A DNA stretch of 64,000 nt, taken from the NCBI GenBank assembly GCA_030248295.1, contig JASANH010000449.1:124001-188000 (forward strand). Reading direction: 5' to 3'. The translations under genes were made by a program, and so were the position numbers. Shown here piece after piece: positions 1-11,188 of this stretch. The first letter of the stretch is position 1, and every line of letters starts with the position of its first letter. Under the pieces are notes generated by a model that worked only from the letters and a program-made list of their open reading frames with translations, did no database searches and was not told the origin of the DNA. Source of the stretch: Mesodorylaimus sp. YZB2_4 (Eukaryota; Nematoda; Enoplea; Dorylaimida; Dorylaimidae).

Positions 1-39
1 AGAAAGTCAGAAGAATTTTTTACTATTTGGGGAATTTTT

Positions 40-1138
40 TCAGTACGATTTTATTTGGAAGCTTTTATGTTCCGACGAGGTTTTTGAAGAACATTTGTAG
101 TAAATTTTCAAGGCGAAATAATGTGATTCTTCCACGATTTTTTGGTAAACTACGGATGCTCGTATGCTTACCAGAGGCGTCATTTTTGCTGACATAATGA
201 TCAATAAATTTTGTTATGCGGTAAGCCAACTCCTTTGCGACAACTTTATTCATGACGATGCGAACCATTCGTCCAGAAACCTTGTCTTTCTGACACGTAA
301 GAGAAAAAGTTGAGAAAAAATCTTTGCCAAAAAATGTTGATCCAATAACACACTACTGTAGTCAAAAAAATTGCATACTTGCATGATGCGGATTCGATCA
401 AAGTCAATTTTCTGAAAATGTTCCAAAATTAGTATCCATCCATTTGGACCGCGAAGAGTTTTATTTCTTTTTAAAGTGTTGTTAGAAGCTAAAATTTTCA
501 GCTGCAATAAAATAAGCTTAAATATTTTTGCAAATTTTGTTTACCAGCGTATGTTGGCAGGTGATGTTTATTGTATTCACCGCTATTTAAAATTTCCATG
601 ATCTCATCAGGGGGCGACGTCCTAAAATATAAAGTGCGGCAAAAGTTTAGATTTAAATTTTACAAAATTCATCTACAAAATAAAAAATCTTAAAAAATGC
701 TATAGCAATACACAAAAACTTAAACAGTTTTTCAAGCACACAAAAACCACAAACACAAAAAACAGTTTAGAAACTTCTGTGAAGCTGCCTACAAAAAGTA
801 AACTCTCAATGAGGTTTCCCATGCCATGCTGCTATTTCTCACTTACTTCATGCAAAGCCCAGCTCGAGGAAATTCGAAACAAATGATTAACACTAGAAAT
901 GCCCTGACGAACAAAAGATTCCAGCTGAAGTTCATTTTACTCCAAAGTTTCATCAATAAATTTAAATTTCAGACTGTTTTGCGAGTTCTCCCAATCAACT
1001 CTAGGGCGAAAATCACGTCCGCATTGAGTTTTCCGAGTCCACTCACAAATCTGCATGTAATCTTTCGCAGTCTTCAACCAAATTACATGAATGAAGACCA
1101 GTCCAACGACACCGTGCAGCATCAAGCACCGACTTGTA
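40..1138 (-). CDS. 3' exons of an unrecognised multi-exon gene
   Basis: I do not recognise this protein. Exons that splice in phase on the minus strand are 1138-1047, 892-847, 621-545, 488-379, 289-172 and 149-40, with the stop codon at 42-40. Donors are GTGAGT, GTAAGT, GTAAAC, GTATGC and GTAAGC, and acceptors are TTTCAG or TTTTAG-like. The link between 847 and 621 is unresolved: an acceptor at 789 may open another exon, but I found no good donor for it. The readable C-terminal part is charged and soluble-looking, with no membrane segment, and ends in a Ser/Lys-rich tail. The start codon and any exons upstream of 1138 were not found, so the model is 5' incomplete. The evidence is agreement of phases across four introns, not homology. 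Confidence 0.5.
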
Positions 1139-3684
1139 CTGAAAATTCCATCATGAAGAACATATTGACTTAAAAGGAAAATAAATAATTTTTGTTACAT
1201 TTACCGGATTCGGTTACCTAGTCAATAATTCTCTTCCTTGTTGCGGACAGCCTTGACTTATGAAGAGCGAGGGCCAGGAAGGAGAGTTGCCACTGTGGGC
1301 GTCCATTACGTCTTAGCACACAGCCGTTGGCCGTCCAGAGCATGCACTCAAGCAGGGAAGGCCCCCGAGTAGACTGCTTTATGTTCCAGCACACGAGTCA
1401 CTAATGAAGTGTTGGAACGACAATTTTTAGGTCATTGCTCCATTCTCAGAGTCTACCGTGCCTAAGTAACAAATCATGAGGGAATTCTTTGTCGAAAAAT
1501 GGCACTTTTTTTTAAAAAAGCTAACCGCGTCAAGCGAGGCCACAAATTCAATTTTCCGTTTGTCGTCGACTAAGTACTAGCAGGGCTTGGAGAGGAGACG
1601 ACTGAATAAGTAAGACCAGCAGGAATGGTTAAATTCAATAACATGCTTTCCATCGCTGCTCTGCTTCCTAATCTATGCACCACCAGTCCTACAAGCCAGG
1701 CAAGGAAAACGAGCAATTATTTATGTCATTCAGTACGAGAAAACGAAATGTGCTTTGGACCACCTCGGCCTTAAGCGAGTGAAAGGAGGCCATAATCGTC
1801 AAATTTTGTGCGTTTGGAAGCAATAAAAGCTGCGGCAAATCATAAAAATAGAATTATATCTTATCGCATTGCGGCATGATTTTCTTGCCAGCAAATACAG
1901 TACGCAGAATCGGCGTTCTCTAATGCTTTTTGCCATACTCCCAAGAACACATAGTAGCATACCTGCTTAATTTATCTGCGTATTTTTTGAATTGTTTGAA
2001 AAACTTTTTTGCATGATTTATTGACTGTCAAAAGTTTCTAGTTTCGATATCTTGAAAGCTTCAGCACTGATGCGATCAGTTACCAGAGGTGTGATCATCT
2101 ACGGATTAGCCATGATTGTCGACGCTACCAATGCTTAAAGCTTGAATAAAAATGAATCGTTTTGATTTTTAGCAAAATCAAACGGGAAACTTTGTTTTTA
2201 ATGGTGGACGGCTGAATGGTATGATTTGCCGAATATATGTGCAAACTGTAGTAGTTATTCAGGTATCAGTTCCCCAATCTTGTATTCCCTACACCCAGAA
2301 CCCATTTGGTTTACTAATGCCTCCTCTCAAAAAGCTTCCTTCCCCATGGGAGTGTGGTGTACGTAGTCTGCCTTATAATCATGTTTTTGTGATGTGGAGG
2401 AGGGTACAGTAAACAAGGTATTCAGTACTGAGTAAAATTCAATGCACTACAAGGAAATTTGGTCAAATTTCTCATTGTAAAACCAGTTTAGGAAATATGG
2501 TTAAATAAATAAAGCTCGATTAGAGCATTCGGAAAAATATCGCATAGAATTTTTATAAATCCCCACCCGCAAACAGTTTTAGGCTTATACGTATTCGACA
2601 TAACATAACAATTAATTATCTGAAGATGATTATATTAAAAAAAATTCAAGAGTATGTCACTCCAGTTTCCTTACACCACTGACCGACATTCTATTGCTGT
2701 CTCACCTTATACAGTACATGTGAAATATCTAAACAGTAATTTCTCAACCATGACTGCTAGCGTAGTCCTAATTTCGCCTAAGGGCATTCTGCGGTCAACA
2801 TGCAAATGACTGCAAAATAAAGAGAGTATTTTGCATAATCCCTCGTTTTTTGTATACTTTACACGAAGCTTACGGCGTGAGACTGACCGTGAGTAGAAAA
2901 AACCAAGTAAGATTTGCCGACCACACGCATTCTTGAAGCTATTAATCTGGTAAGCAAATTCTGTGGGTCTAGATTGCACCATCAATATTTGAGTAAGGAA
3001 CGGCTGGCGGTTTGCGGTTTTCCCCGAGAAATCTCTCGGGGCACATTTCCCCTCGCTCTCCCCGTAATTTTTTTCCTGTTATTATCGTGTTTTATGGGTC
3101 ACTCAGACTCGAATAAGACTCGACGACAACCTGCTCTGTTCGAAGGACGGGGGCGTCTTATCGGCTATGCAGCTTGCATGTGCTCAGATTTTCCTCGTCA
3201 CTTGGTCCGAAATCGAAATATCTCAAGTGTCAGCAAACCATAACGGCTAATGCTTGCACGATTTTGCGGAGTAGACAAACCAAACTTCGACTTACTCGCT
3301 GTATGTGTTTATAGCCATGTGTTTTGGCATAGAGCATGAGGAAATCTCGAAGAGCCGCGGTAGCTCAGTTGGCCAGTTGGTTAGTTGGCCAGCTCAGGCG
3401 GCTCGCCGCGCCGTCAAAGGCCTAAGAAGGTTACCTAAGAAAGTGGTTCTGACGAAGGAAAGTGCATGCAGTTTCTGCAACACAAATCCATTCTGTACGT
3501 GAAACCCCTCGTCGTACCTGAACATCACAACAAGTGCGCCAAATTCAAACTGATTTGCCCATTTTAGGGAATGAAGCGAAATGTCGACGTCACTTCCTCA
3601 TTTGTGCTAAAACCTTTAGCACTCACTATTTTTGCGATACCATTTCAAGAAGAGGCCTTGGAAACCCAATTTTTTTTAAATTCT

Positions 3685-3770
3685 GGCTTTATGGTCGACC
3701 CGTCGGAGGATGCTGAACCGGTTTTATAGGCGTTCAGAGAGCCGTAGATTACTCAAGTATATAGCCATGA
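3685..3770 (+). repeat. Dispersed repeat, copy 1 (partner near 17.2 kb)
   Basis: The stretch around GATGCTGAACCGGTTTTATA is matched, diverged but colinear, by 17,217-17,300, including a shared GTTTTATAGG(C/T)GTTC core and a shared GCCATG near the end. No coding potential is visible. The family is unknown. Confidence 0.45.
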
Positions 3771-6109
3771 TCGTATGCAAATTTTGGATGACATGACAAA
3801 GATCAATATTTATAATTGAAGTTACTGACGATAAAAGCATGGGGAAAAATTGCCTTTGCATTATTAGAAAATGAATTTTCAAATTCTACTGGCCTTCGAT
3901 GATCTCAAATATTCAAACTCAAACTCAAAGTTCCATATTGTCATAAGCAGCCAAGCTACCGTAATCGCGGATATTCAAATTTTTCCTGACGCTGAAAAGG
4001 CCTATTCTGATTAATGCTTGTTACGTTTTTGCGAAAGCACACTTCATTGCCACAAGGTATGACTCAACTCAAACGAGGCGAGCTATAGTGTTCCGCTGCC
4101 ACTCTGCTGCTCCGTGGCAAAGGCTCGGGGCTTATATTCAAAAATTATATCCGTTGCTTCACGATTGCGCAACACCAGCTGCTCGGTGTGGCATGAAACT
4201 GAAACAATTTAGATCGGTGCACCGAATCGAAATTCCGGTTGCATCTCTTTCGGTTCGGTTTGATTTCTGGAACCGAGCTGACGCAAGAACCGAGCCAATT
4301 GAATGAATCCGATCCGCCCGTGAACCGACTTTCTCGTACAATGGCGGGTGGGCTTTAAACCCTGTCAGTGTTCGACATCCGAGACTGACTACTCGTTTAA
4401 CTTCTGTTTCTCCACTCGGGGCACCTCGACGGCGAACCCTGACCGGGAGGCCGCAGATCTGTTCCGGCTGAGGATGGCAGTTTATTATGCCCATCCTCAG
4501 AGGGGGCCAGTCTTCGACAGCTTAGTAAGTCAGTCGTTGGCCTTTCTGCCTCTGGACGTCTCACTTGGTACCGTCGAGTGGCGACCGCTGAACGAGTAGA
4601 GAATCAGGGAGGCTCTCGAACTCCAATCGGGAAGGTCCCCTCCCTTCCCGCCCAGTGTCATCCTGGGACGCTGGTGCAGGCACAGGATGCCCTCGTGTGG
4701 AGGTGCTCCTAGAGGAGACACACAAGAGGAACCTGCCGCGAGTGCTAGTCACCTCACGGCCTGGCTTATCATACCATGACTGCTGGCTGGCTTTAGGCAA
4801 AACGGGTTGGAAGTCCTGTGGGGAGCTGGAGCGGCACGGGGCCAAACACACCAAAGCTTTTTTCAAAAATTGAAGAAATCTTGTCCTCAACATTTTGTCC
4901 CATAGTTCTGCTCGTGCCAAACAGTGCCAAACGCTGTGTCCTGCCCTTCTCGACGGGAGTTCGTTGTTCTAAATCGCCATCTACGAGTCGACGATCCGGT
5001 GTTCGGGCAAGCATAGCATAACAGAAAACAGCGATGGCAAAGTTGTCAATGCGATCGTGGATCAAAAAGACACCTCCCACTATCGATTAATGGCGACCCC
5101 TACTGTGCTCGTACACAGTCCACAAGCAGTGACTGTGATCCTTAGGGTCGAGACAATACTGTGGCTCAAAAAGTGAGCGAAAACAGCCTGGCCTCAGACG
5201 TACTGTGTACAGTTATGGAAGACCTTCGGCAACAGTCTACGGTTTTTGAGAAACAAAAACGTTTGACACTAATTGTTAAATTTTATAGCGGTGTTTGGAC
5301 CTTGGAGATGCCCGTTTCGTTCATTAATCTGTTTTCGTGCTAGTGCTCGTACATCGCAATCATCTAGTTGTTCCTAAGCACTTGACCTGAGTCACGAGCA
5401 AAGTAGCATTTTTTTATTTTTCGACTGCTGTTTGGAATAGTGTGTCTGCTGACTGTGAGACTATATTTTGTGGGTTTTGGACGTTCACACTGGCATTTTC
5501 TCAAAATGCACCTTCAATCATTTCATGGTTATCTTCGCTTACTCGGCAGAAGAGTGCATGTACGAGTATTTGCTTGGGCACTTAGTAGAATATGAGTATG
5601 AGTGACAGGATCGCATTTTCCCACATTGCGCCCCTCAACGATAACGATCATGCCCGAGAAACGGATGCAATAGCGGGTCGCGGGCCGCGTTGTCAGCACC
5701 CATGGATACCGGAATCTGCCCCAAACAAGCACCTCAAAAAGGAAGCGGAAGCAAGGTCGGCCTCAGACCTTAATGGAAGACCTCCGACAACGATTTCCGA
5801 GGGTACAGTAGACCTAGCTAGCAAAGTGAGCCGAGGCAGACAGTGCACCGAGGGACTTCGCTGCTGTGTGACCGAATGACTAAGTAACTAGAAATGTAGT
5901 TTCCAGCTCAATTATTTTTTTACACTAGAATTTGTGATTGCACAGCACACAATCTCAAAGCATTATGGTCATCCTGAACCAATTTTTTTATCCCAGTGAA
6001 GCTTCTTCTTTTACCTTATCATATGATCCCACTTGGCCTTCGAAAAACCCAGGGTACCTGAGCTTGCATCCAGTTTCCTTCTTGCGTTGCTCGCAGGATG
6101 AGTTTGGTA

Positions 6110-6200
6110 TCGGCGAGTGGATCAAGATGGCGGCAAGGCGCTAGCCTGCAAGTCAGAAGGGTCTTGGTTCAAACCCCTGGCGCTTGACCTTCTCTGAGTT
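6110..6200 (+). repeat. tRNA-derived SINE-like head
   Basis: A pol-III A-box-like string (TGGCGGCAAGG) at about 6,129 is followed some 40 bases later by a B-box-like GGTTCAAACCC. The ends do not pair into an acceptor stem, so this looks like a tRNA-derived repeat and not a tRNA gene. Confidence 0.4.
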
Positions 6201-6579
6201 TTAGAACCTTCAGCCATGCCCACCCGCCACTGTCAGTCAATCTACCGTTTGGATAAGCAGTTAGGCCCTTTCGGTGGATAGATAAATAGTTTGGACAGCC
6301 TCATCGACCCCGTTTGAGTGTCGGCTACTTCAGGGCTGATTCAGTTCGTCTTATGACTGTGGAATATCATTTAACGAAGTAAAATGAATAATTTCCAGCT
6401 CCTCTCGCACGCTACCATTTTCTGTACTCATGATCAGGTTTTCGGACGATGAGAATTTTTTTAAGAATGCTGCTAGCGAATATTTGTGATCATAGTTTTT
6501 CCCTAAGTGGCTGGACCCAATTTCGCAAATTCTTTCCCATCCAGCCTGTGCCATATTCATTTTCTCATAAACCCTATCT

Positions 6580-6770
6580 GATAGGGTCGACCGTACCACC
6601 ATACCGGCCGTACCGTACCGCCGTACCGGGGGAGGGGGGTACGGCGGCGGGGCCGGTACGGTACGGTACGGCATGGTACGGCCGTACCATGCCCCAGGTA
6701 CAGATACGGTGCGGGTACGGTCAAAAAAGTCGGTACGGCCGACCCTGGCCCTGTCAGCCTAGCAGGTATA
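6580..6770. repeat. GC-rich, self-complementary GTACGG/CCGTAC repeat
   Basis: A degenerate hexanucleotide array of GTACGG and its reverse complement CCGTAC in both orientations, so the single strand can fold on itself. It is far more GC-rich than the flanks and gives spurious open frames on both strands. Confidence 0.6.
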
Positions 6771-7650
6771 GGTCGTGGCCATGGCCTACCATAGCCAACC
6801 AAGCAAATACACACTCGAGAGACACATTGGAACACCAAAGGTACATCAAAATAAAGTATACGAGCCTATCAAACCTGCTGAAGGTGAGTTCTGTTTTTAC
6901 TCGGAGGTCTACTGGGTAGATAAACCATCAATACTGGGGAGAGGGGAGCCTATTTTAGTCGAAACTTACGATTCCGAATGTTTCTTAGATCGAGAGATTG
7001 TACCATTGTCGATTTTCAAGCATGGCTGCAAGAAATATGACAGAATATTTCAAATTTCAATAACCAGCCTTCTAACTAATACTTCATTCAATCGTCTTCT
7101 ACCAGTTTTATTGATATAAAAAACTTTTGGTTTAATTTTCGGATTATAAAATTTTTAAAGGCCTATATTAGACGGACTCAGTAATGTCAAATTCTAAGAT
7201 GCATGACTTTTACTCAGAAGGTGCGATAAGATTCGTAATAGACTTGGGAACACGCGAGAAATATGGCTGTTACGATAGAAGGCCTTACATCATAAATCTC
7301 ACAACCGTTAGGTGTTCCTGTTCATATGTCCACATTAAAGGAGGTCGTAGATTACATGTCTTGTTATGAATTAGGTGAGAGTCGAGAGCTTTTCCAATTC
7401 ATACAAAACACCTTGAGCACTCTTAGGCCCACTATGTAGACTGGCTGCAACTCACGTGATGAAACCACTCGCCAATGTTGTCTGATCCGCCGTTGCTGGT
7501 GTCCATTGTTGCTATATAGCTTTGTAAAATATTCTCTCATGCTCTTCATGCTCTTACGATTAGCAGAGCTAGCCCTTTCTTTGCTTATCTTCTCTAGTAT
7601 GTGAGATCTGTAAACGCTTCTCAACCCTTTTATAAAAACTTTCAGAGATC

Positions 7651-8660
7651 ATGAATTTCACAGCCGAGAACATTTCATCCACGCTTGCCATCCCAGCTGG
7701 CATTACTTACATCAGCCTTGGCATCGTTTTCATATTCTTGCATGCGGTATGCGTTTACCTCATGGTCACTGACGACGATATGAGAAGTCCGACTTATGAC
7801 TTCATGGTCAATCTGAGCATAGCTGATATTCTCGAACTGAGCGGACTGGGAATTTATGCCGGAGCTGTTCTGATAGCTGAAAAGCAGTCGATGGTTTTTG
7901 ATGGCATCATGGCTTACATCGTTTCTGCGGCTTGGTATACAAATTGCGTGTTGCTTATTTTTGTATCACTCAGCCGGTGGATTAAAATTACTCATCCAGA
8001 TTGGGAAGAAATTGTGTTCAAGTAGGTAAAAATTTTGTGGGAAAATGCAAGTTTTAACCTGGCAGGTATTCAACCATGTTCTTATGATTTCTTACATTTC
8101 CATTTTACAGACGAAATCACATTTGGTATTTTCATTTGGCGCCGTGGATAATTTTTGGCATTGGATATTTTTATTCCAGCATAATCCTCAATTTATTCAA
8201 ATTCTTTCCCTTATATCTGACTTGGGCATATGACCAGACGACGGCCTATGGCTCCTATTTATTCTGGCATGATTTCACTTTTGACTTAATATGTTCAGTT
8301 GTGGACGCTGTGTTCAATGCTCTCTCATTTTGTCATGTGCACAAATTGCGATTGACTCTGCACAGTATTTCCACGAGTGACAACCAGCGCAGGGAAATAC
8401 TGCTCTTGATCCAATGTGTGATCATCAGTGGATTCTACACTGTGGCCGATGTCACATTTACAATTTGTAATGTCCAAGGATGGAGTCGTCAGGAAGCACT
8501 ATTATGTGTTCAGCTGATGTGGACATTATTCCATTGCGTCAAACCACTTGTCTATTTGAGCGTCAATGGCAGACTGCGAAGGCGGCTGATAAAACTGGTG
8601 ACACACGGGAAGTTCAAGAAAAATTTCGCGCCAGTCAAGCATGTGGCAAAGGCATGGTAG
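7651..8660 (+). CDS. Seven-transmembrane receptor, Srx-like
   Basis: Two exons, 7651-8021 and 8111-8660, joined by an 89-bp GT-AG intron (donor GTAGGT, acceptor TTTTACAG) in phase 2, encode 306 residues. The product is highly hydrophobic, with about seven membrane segments. After the second segment comes an Asn-Leu-Ser-hydrophobic-Ala-Asp motif, and the third segment ends in Leu-Ser-Arg-Trp, as in short nematode serpentine receptors. The C-terminal tail is short and basic. Known Srx and Srt family members are orphan or chemosensory receptors at the plasma membrane. The role here is inferred from overall fold and size only. A TTTCAG 5 bases upstream of the ATG would suit a trans-splice acceptor. 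Confidence 0.65.
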
Positions 8661-9224
8661 TATTGTCAAGGCCTTCAGAGAGTTTGCTTTCTTTTCTGTG
8701 TACTTCTTGTCTTCTGACACGGAAAAATTCGTATTTGTGTTTTGAATCATGGAACGCTGTTCACGGTCTCCTGTTACCCGTGCATTGCACGTGCCATTCA
8801 GGACTTGCGAAATACACGCGTCATGATACACCACTCGATCAAACCAGGACATTAGTCGAATTCGCGTGTATTATCCAATTTAATTGTACTCAGTAAAGAG
8901 CTTATCTAGTTTAGAAATTATGGGCGAAAACTGTGATTATTTTAATCGACATGCAGCTAATTGTATGACTGATCATTTTTCAAAAATCGCTTTAATTCTT
9001 CCCAGAATCGCGCATTTCCAGTGGAGCTGGGGCGGCCGCGATGGTGCGACAGTTTGACGTTCGTCTAGCGCTGCTAACTGATCGAGCGGCTTAGCATCTC
9101 CCAGATCAAAGCCCCAGTGTGATCAGCGTGCAAGTATAGAGAGCAGCATCAAAGTGATAGTCTCGGCTGTGGATCACTGACACAGTCGAGACTGTCACTG
9201 GACAGGGTTCACACCACCCAACTA

Positions 9225-10492
9225 GCGTTGATACAGTTTCGGAAAAAAGATTCAGTTTCAGTTACAGTCAACTGGATCTCAAAAGATTCAGTTAACTGAA
9301 TCTAACTGAATGATTCAGTTTTTCCTTCAAAAGCATTTTGCATCTAGATGTGAACACTTGACGAGAACAATCTCCACTTTTCTTCATTCAAATAACTACT
9401 CTTCCGCATTTAAGACTTTAAACAGCTCACAAGGCGCAGTAAAGACGATAGTCAACACCAGAGTATCCTTTACGAGCACAGCGATGCACGACCATGTCTC
9501 AACAGTCCACCCACCAACAAATCCGCACACAGACCAAGTACCTGAACCTTGTAATCGTTCTAATTCGAATTCCATAGCTCATAATTGCAGTTTCCTGTGG
9601 TCCGAAAGAAAGCTCTGCGCAAAATATTTAGCTCGTCAGGCCAACTACTCAGCATAGGTCAGCGGCCGAAGTTCTGCAAATTTTTGGAAACAATCTCGCT
9701 TCGTCGGGTCTTTTGTGCGAAAAAACTCAGAACCAGAAGCCTGGGAGACGGAACCAAAGCCCATAACCTGAACAACGGGTTCAGAAGAACCCTGCGAGTG
9801 TTTGTCAACTTTCTGTCGCCTCGCAACACACGAATTTAAAAAACCCGCAAGAGTTTAGGAGCTGACCGCTGCTGACCAGCTGGCCAGACCAGAACCAAAT
9901 ATTTTCAGAAGAGCTTTTTTTCCCACCAGGATCTTGGGAATTATCGAATAAGCATGTCAAGTTTAACTTACTGGTTGGCAAAGCTTTCTAAGATCAAGAG
10001 GATGTAACTTTAAAATGTTTGTAATAAAATGATTGAAATTGAAGAAACCCTTTTTATATACTGTAGGTGCTTTTATTTTAATTATACCGACTGCTTTTCA
10101 ACTTGGACCTCGCCCAGCTTATAACTTTTTCACTCGGCGCTAGCCTGCAGGAAATGATGAAGCACAACAATATTCGTGAAGATTTTGCAACTTTCCTCTA
10201 CATTTGGACCGAAATTCGAATGGATCGATTTTTTAAGATAACTAGCGTTTTAAGGATTACAAAATACACCCTGAACTCGCGATTAAGATGATTCGAACCA
10301 GCAATTCGTCTTGCTGCGTTTCGTTTCTTTTTGAGATCTGCACGAATATCCGCATACAGATTACAAATTTTCATAAGCGTAGTAACTCGAAAACTGAATT
10401 TAATTGATCCTAAAAAGATTCAGTTACAGTTAAATTCAGTTTTGGCGAGGAGATTCAGTTTCAGTTTCAGTTTACTATAACAACGCTACACC
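9225..10492. mobile_element. Possible inverted-repeat element bounded by TTCAG-rich ends
   Basis: The left end begins AGCGTTGATACAG followed by ATTCAGTTTCAGTTACAG. The right end is a degenerate reverse complement ending in ACTATAACAACGCT. The ends match only approximately, and another foldback element (9.58-9.98 kb) is nested inside. No transposase frame is visible. Confidence 0.3.
9579..9985. mobile_element. Foldback MITE, AGGGAACATCG family, diverged copy C
   Basis: The left arm carries AAAGAAAGCTCTGCGCAAAA and the right arm its degenerate reverse complement, ending near TACTGGTTGGCAAAG. Both arms match the clearer copies at 36.37 and 52.60 kb. The extreme left terminus is eroded. There is no coding capacity. 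Confidence 0.5.
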
Positions 10493-11188
10493 CAGCGTTG
10501 TTCGGGGAAACCCTTTCCATGACACCCTGATGTGGCAGGCGGACGCAGAGAGGAGAGCTGCTGTGTGGCCAGAAAAGTGCAGTGCACCTGGCATAGCTTT
10601 CAAAGTTCGATTGCAGGACGGGTATTCGCGAGTGGGATAGAGTTCAAGGAGAAGTAGGAACAATGCACTGGAGGAAAAGACACCTTATAGAATATTGGCG
10701 AGCTGCGGTATTTCTGATCCAACTAGAATTAAAATATTTCTGTCTCTCTCTCAAAACAACGCAATAAAATTACAAAACTTCTGTTCCGAACTTCTGCTTA
10801 CTTACAGATACAGATACTGCTACTATATACCTACTAGATACCTGCCACTGTATATCGCAGAACATATTAGTATTATCACAGCAATAGATGGCAGTCACGC
10901 AATTAGTACAGTAGAAATTCATGACTGATACGCAACAGTGGACATGGATGGCGAGAAAAACACTATAAAGTTAAGTCGTATTACACCAATACCATAAAAA
11001 CTAAGGTAAAAAGCAAAACTCCTGAATTCAAAAAAATGCTTCATTAGTTTCCAAGAATAGGCGAGCTATAAGCATGCAGATTATTCTGCCTTAGCAGTCA
11101 TCACTCCCAAACTAGTATGGAATGAAAAAGAACTTAAGAATCCTTAAATCACGTTTGATCCGGCAAAAATCACGCGTAGTTCGTTCGG

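Larger units (their letters stand above)
1139..7650. other. Intergenic region with repeat patches
   Basis: No convincing coding exon was found. About 4.08-5.1 kb and 5.6-5.9 kb are clearly more GC-rich than their surroundings and carry overlapping open frames on both strands, without splice structure or recognisable domains. A repeat shared with 17.2 kb lies near 3.69-3.77 kb, a tRNA-like segment at 6.11-6.2 kb and a GTACGG-rich stretch at 6.58-6.77 kb. A tRNA A-box-like string near 3,358 has no convincing partner B-box. Confidence 0.5.
8661..11188. other. Intergenic region containing inverted-repeat elements
   Basis: No coding exon was identified. The region holds TTCAG-rich inverted stretches near 9.23-9.32 and 10.38-10.49 kb, and a diverged copy of the AGGGAACATCG foldback family at about 9.58-9.98 kb. 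Confidence 0.5.

Noticed and set aside
3345..3430. tRNA-like string TAGCTCAGTTGG
   Set aside because: It resembles an A box, but no B box or acceptor stem follows at the right spacing.
4159..5080. Overlapping 60-119 codon frames in the GC-rich 4.2-5.1 kb region
   Set aside because: Open in most frames on both strands because of base composition. No splice-compatible set or domain was found.
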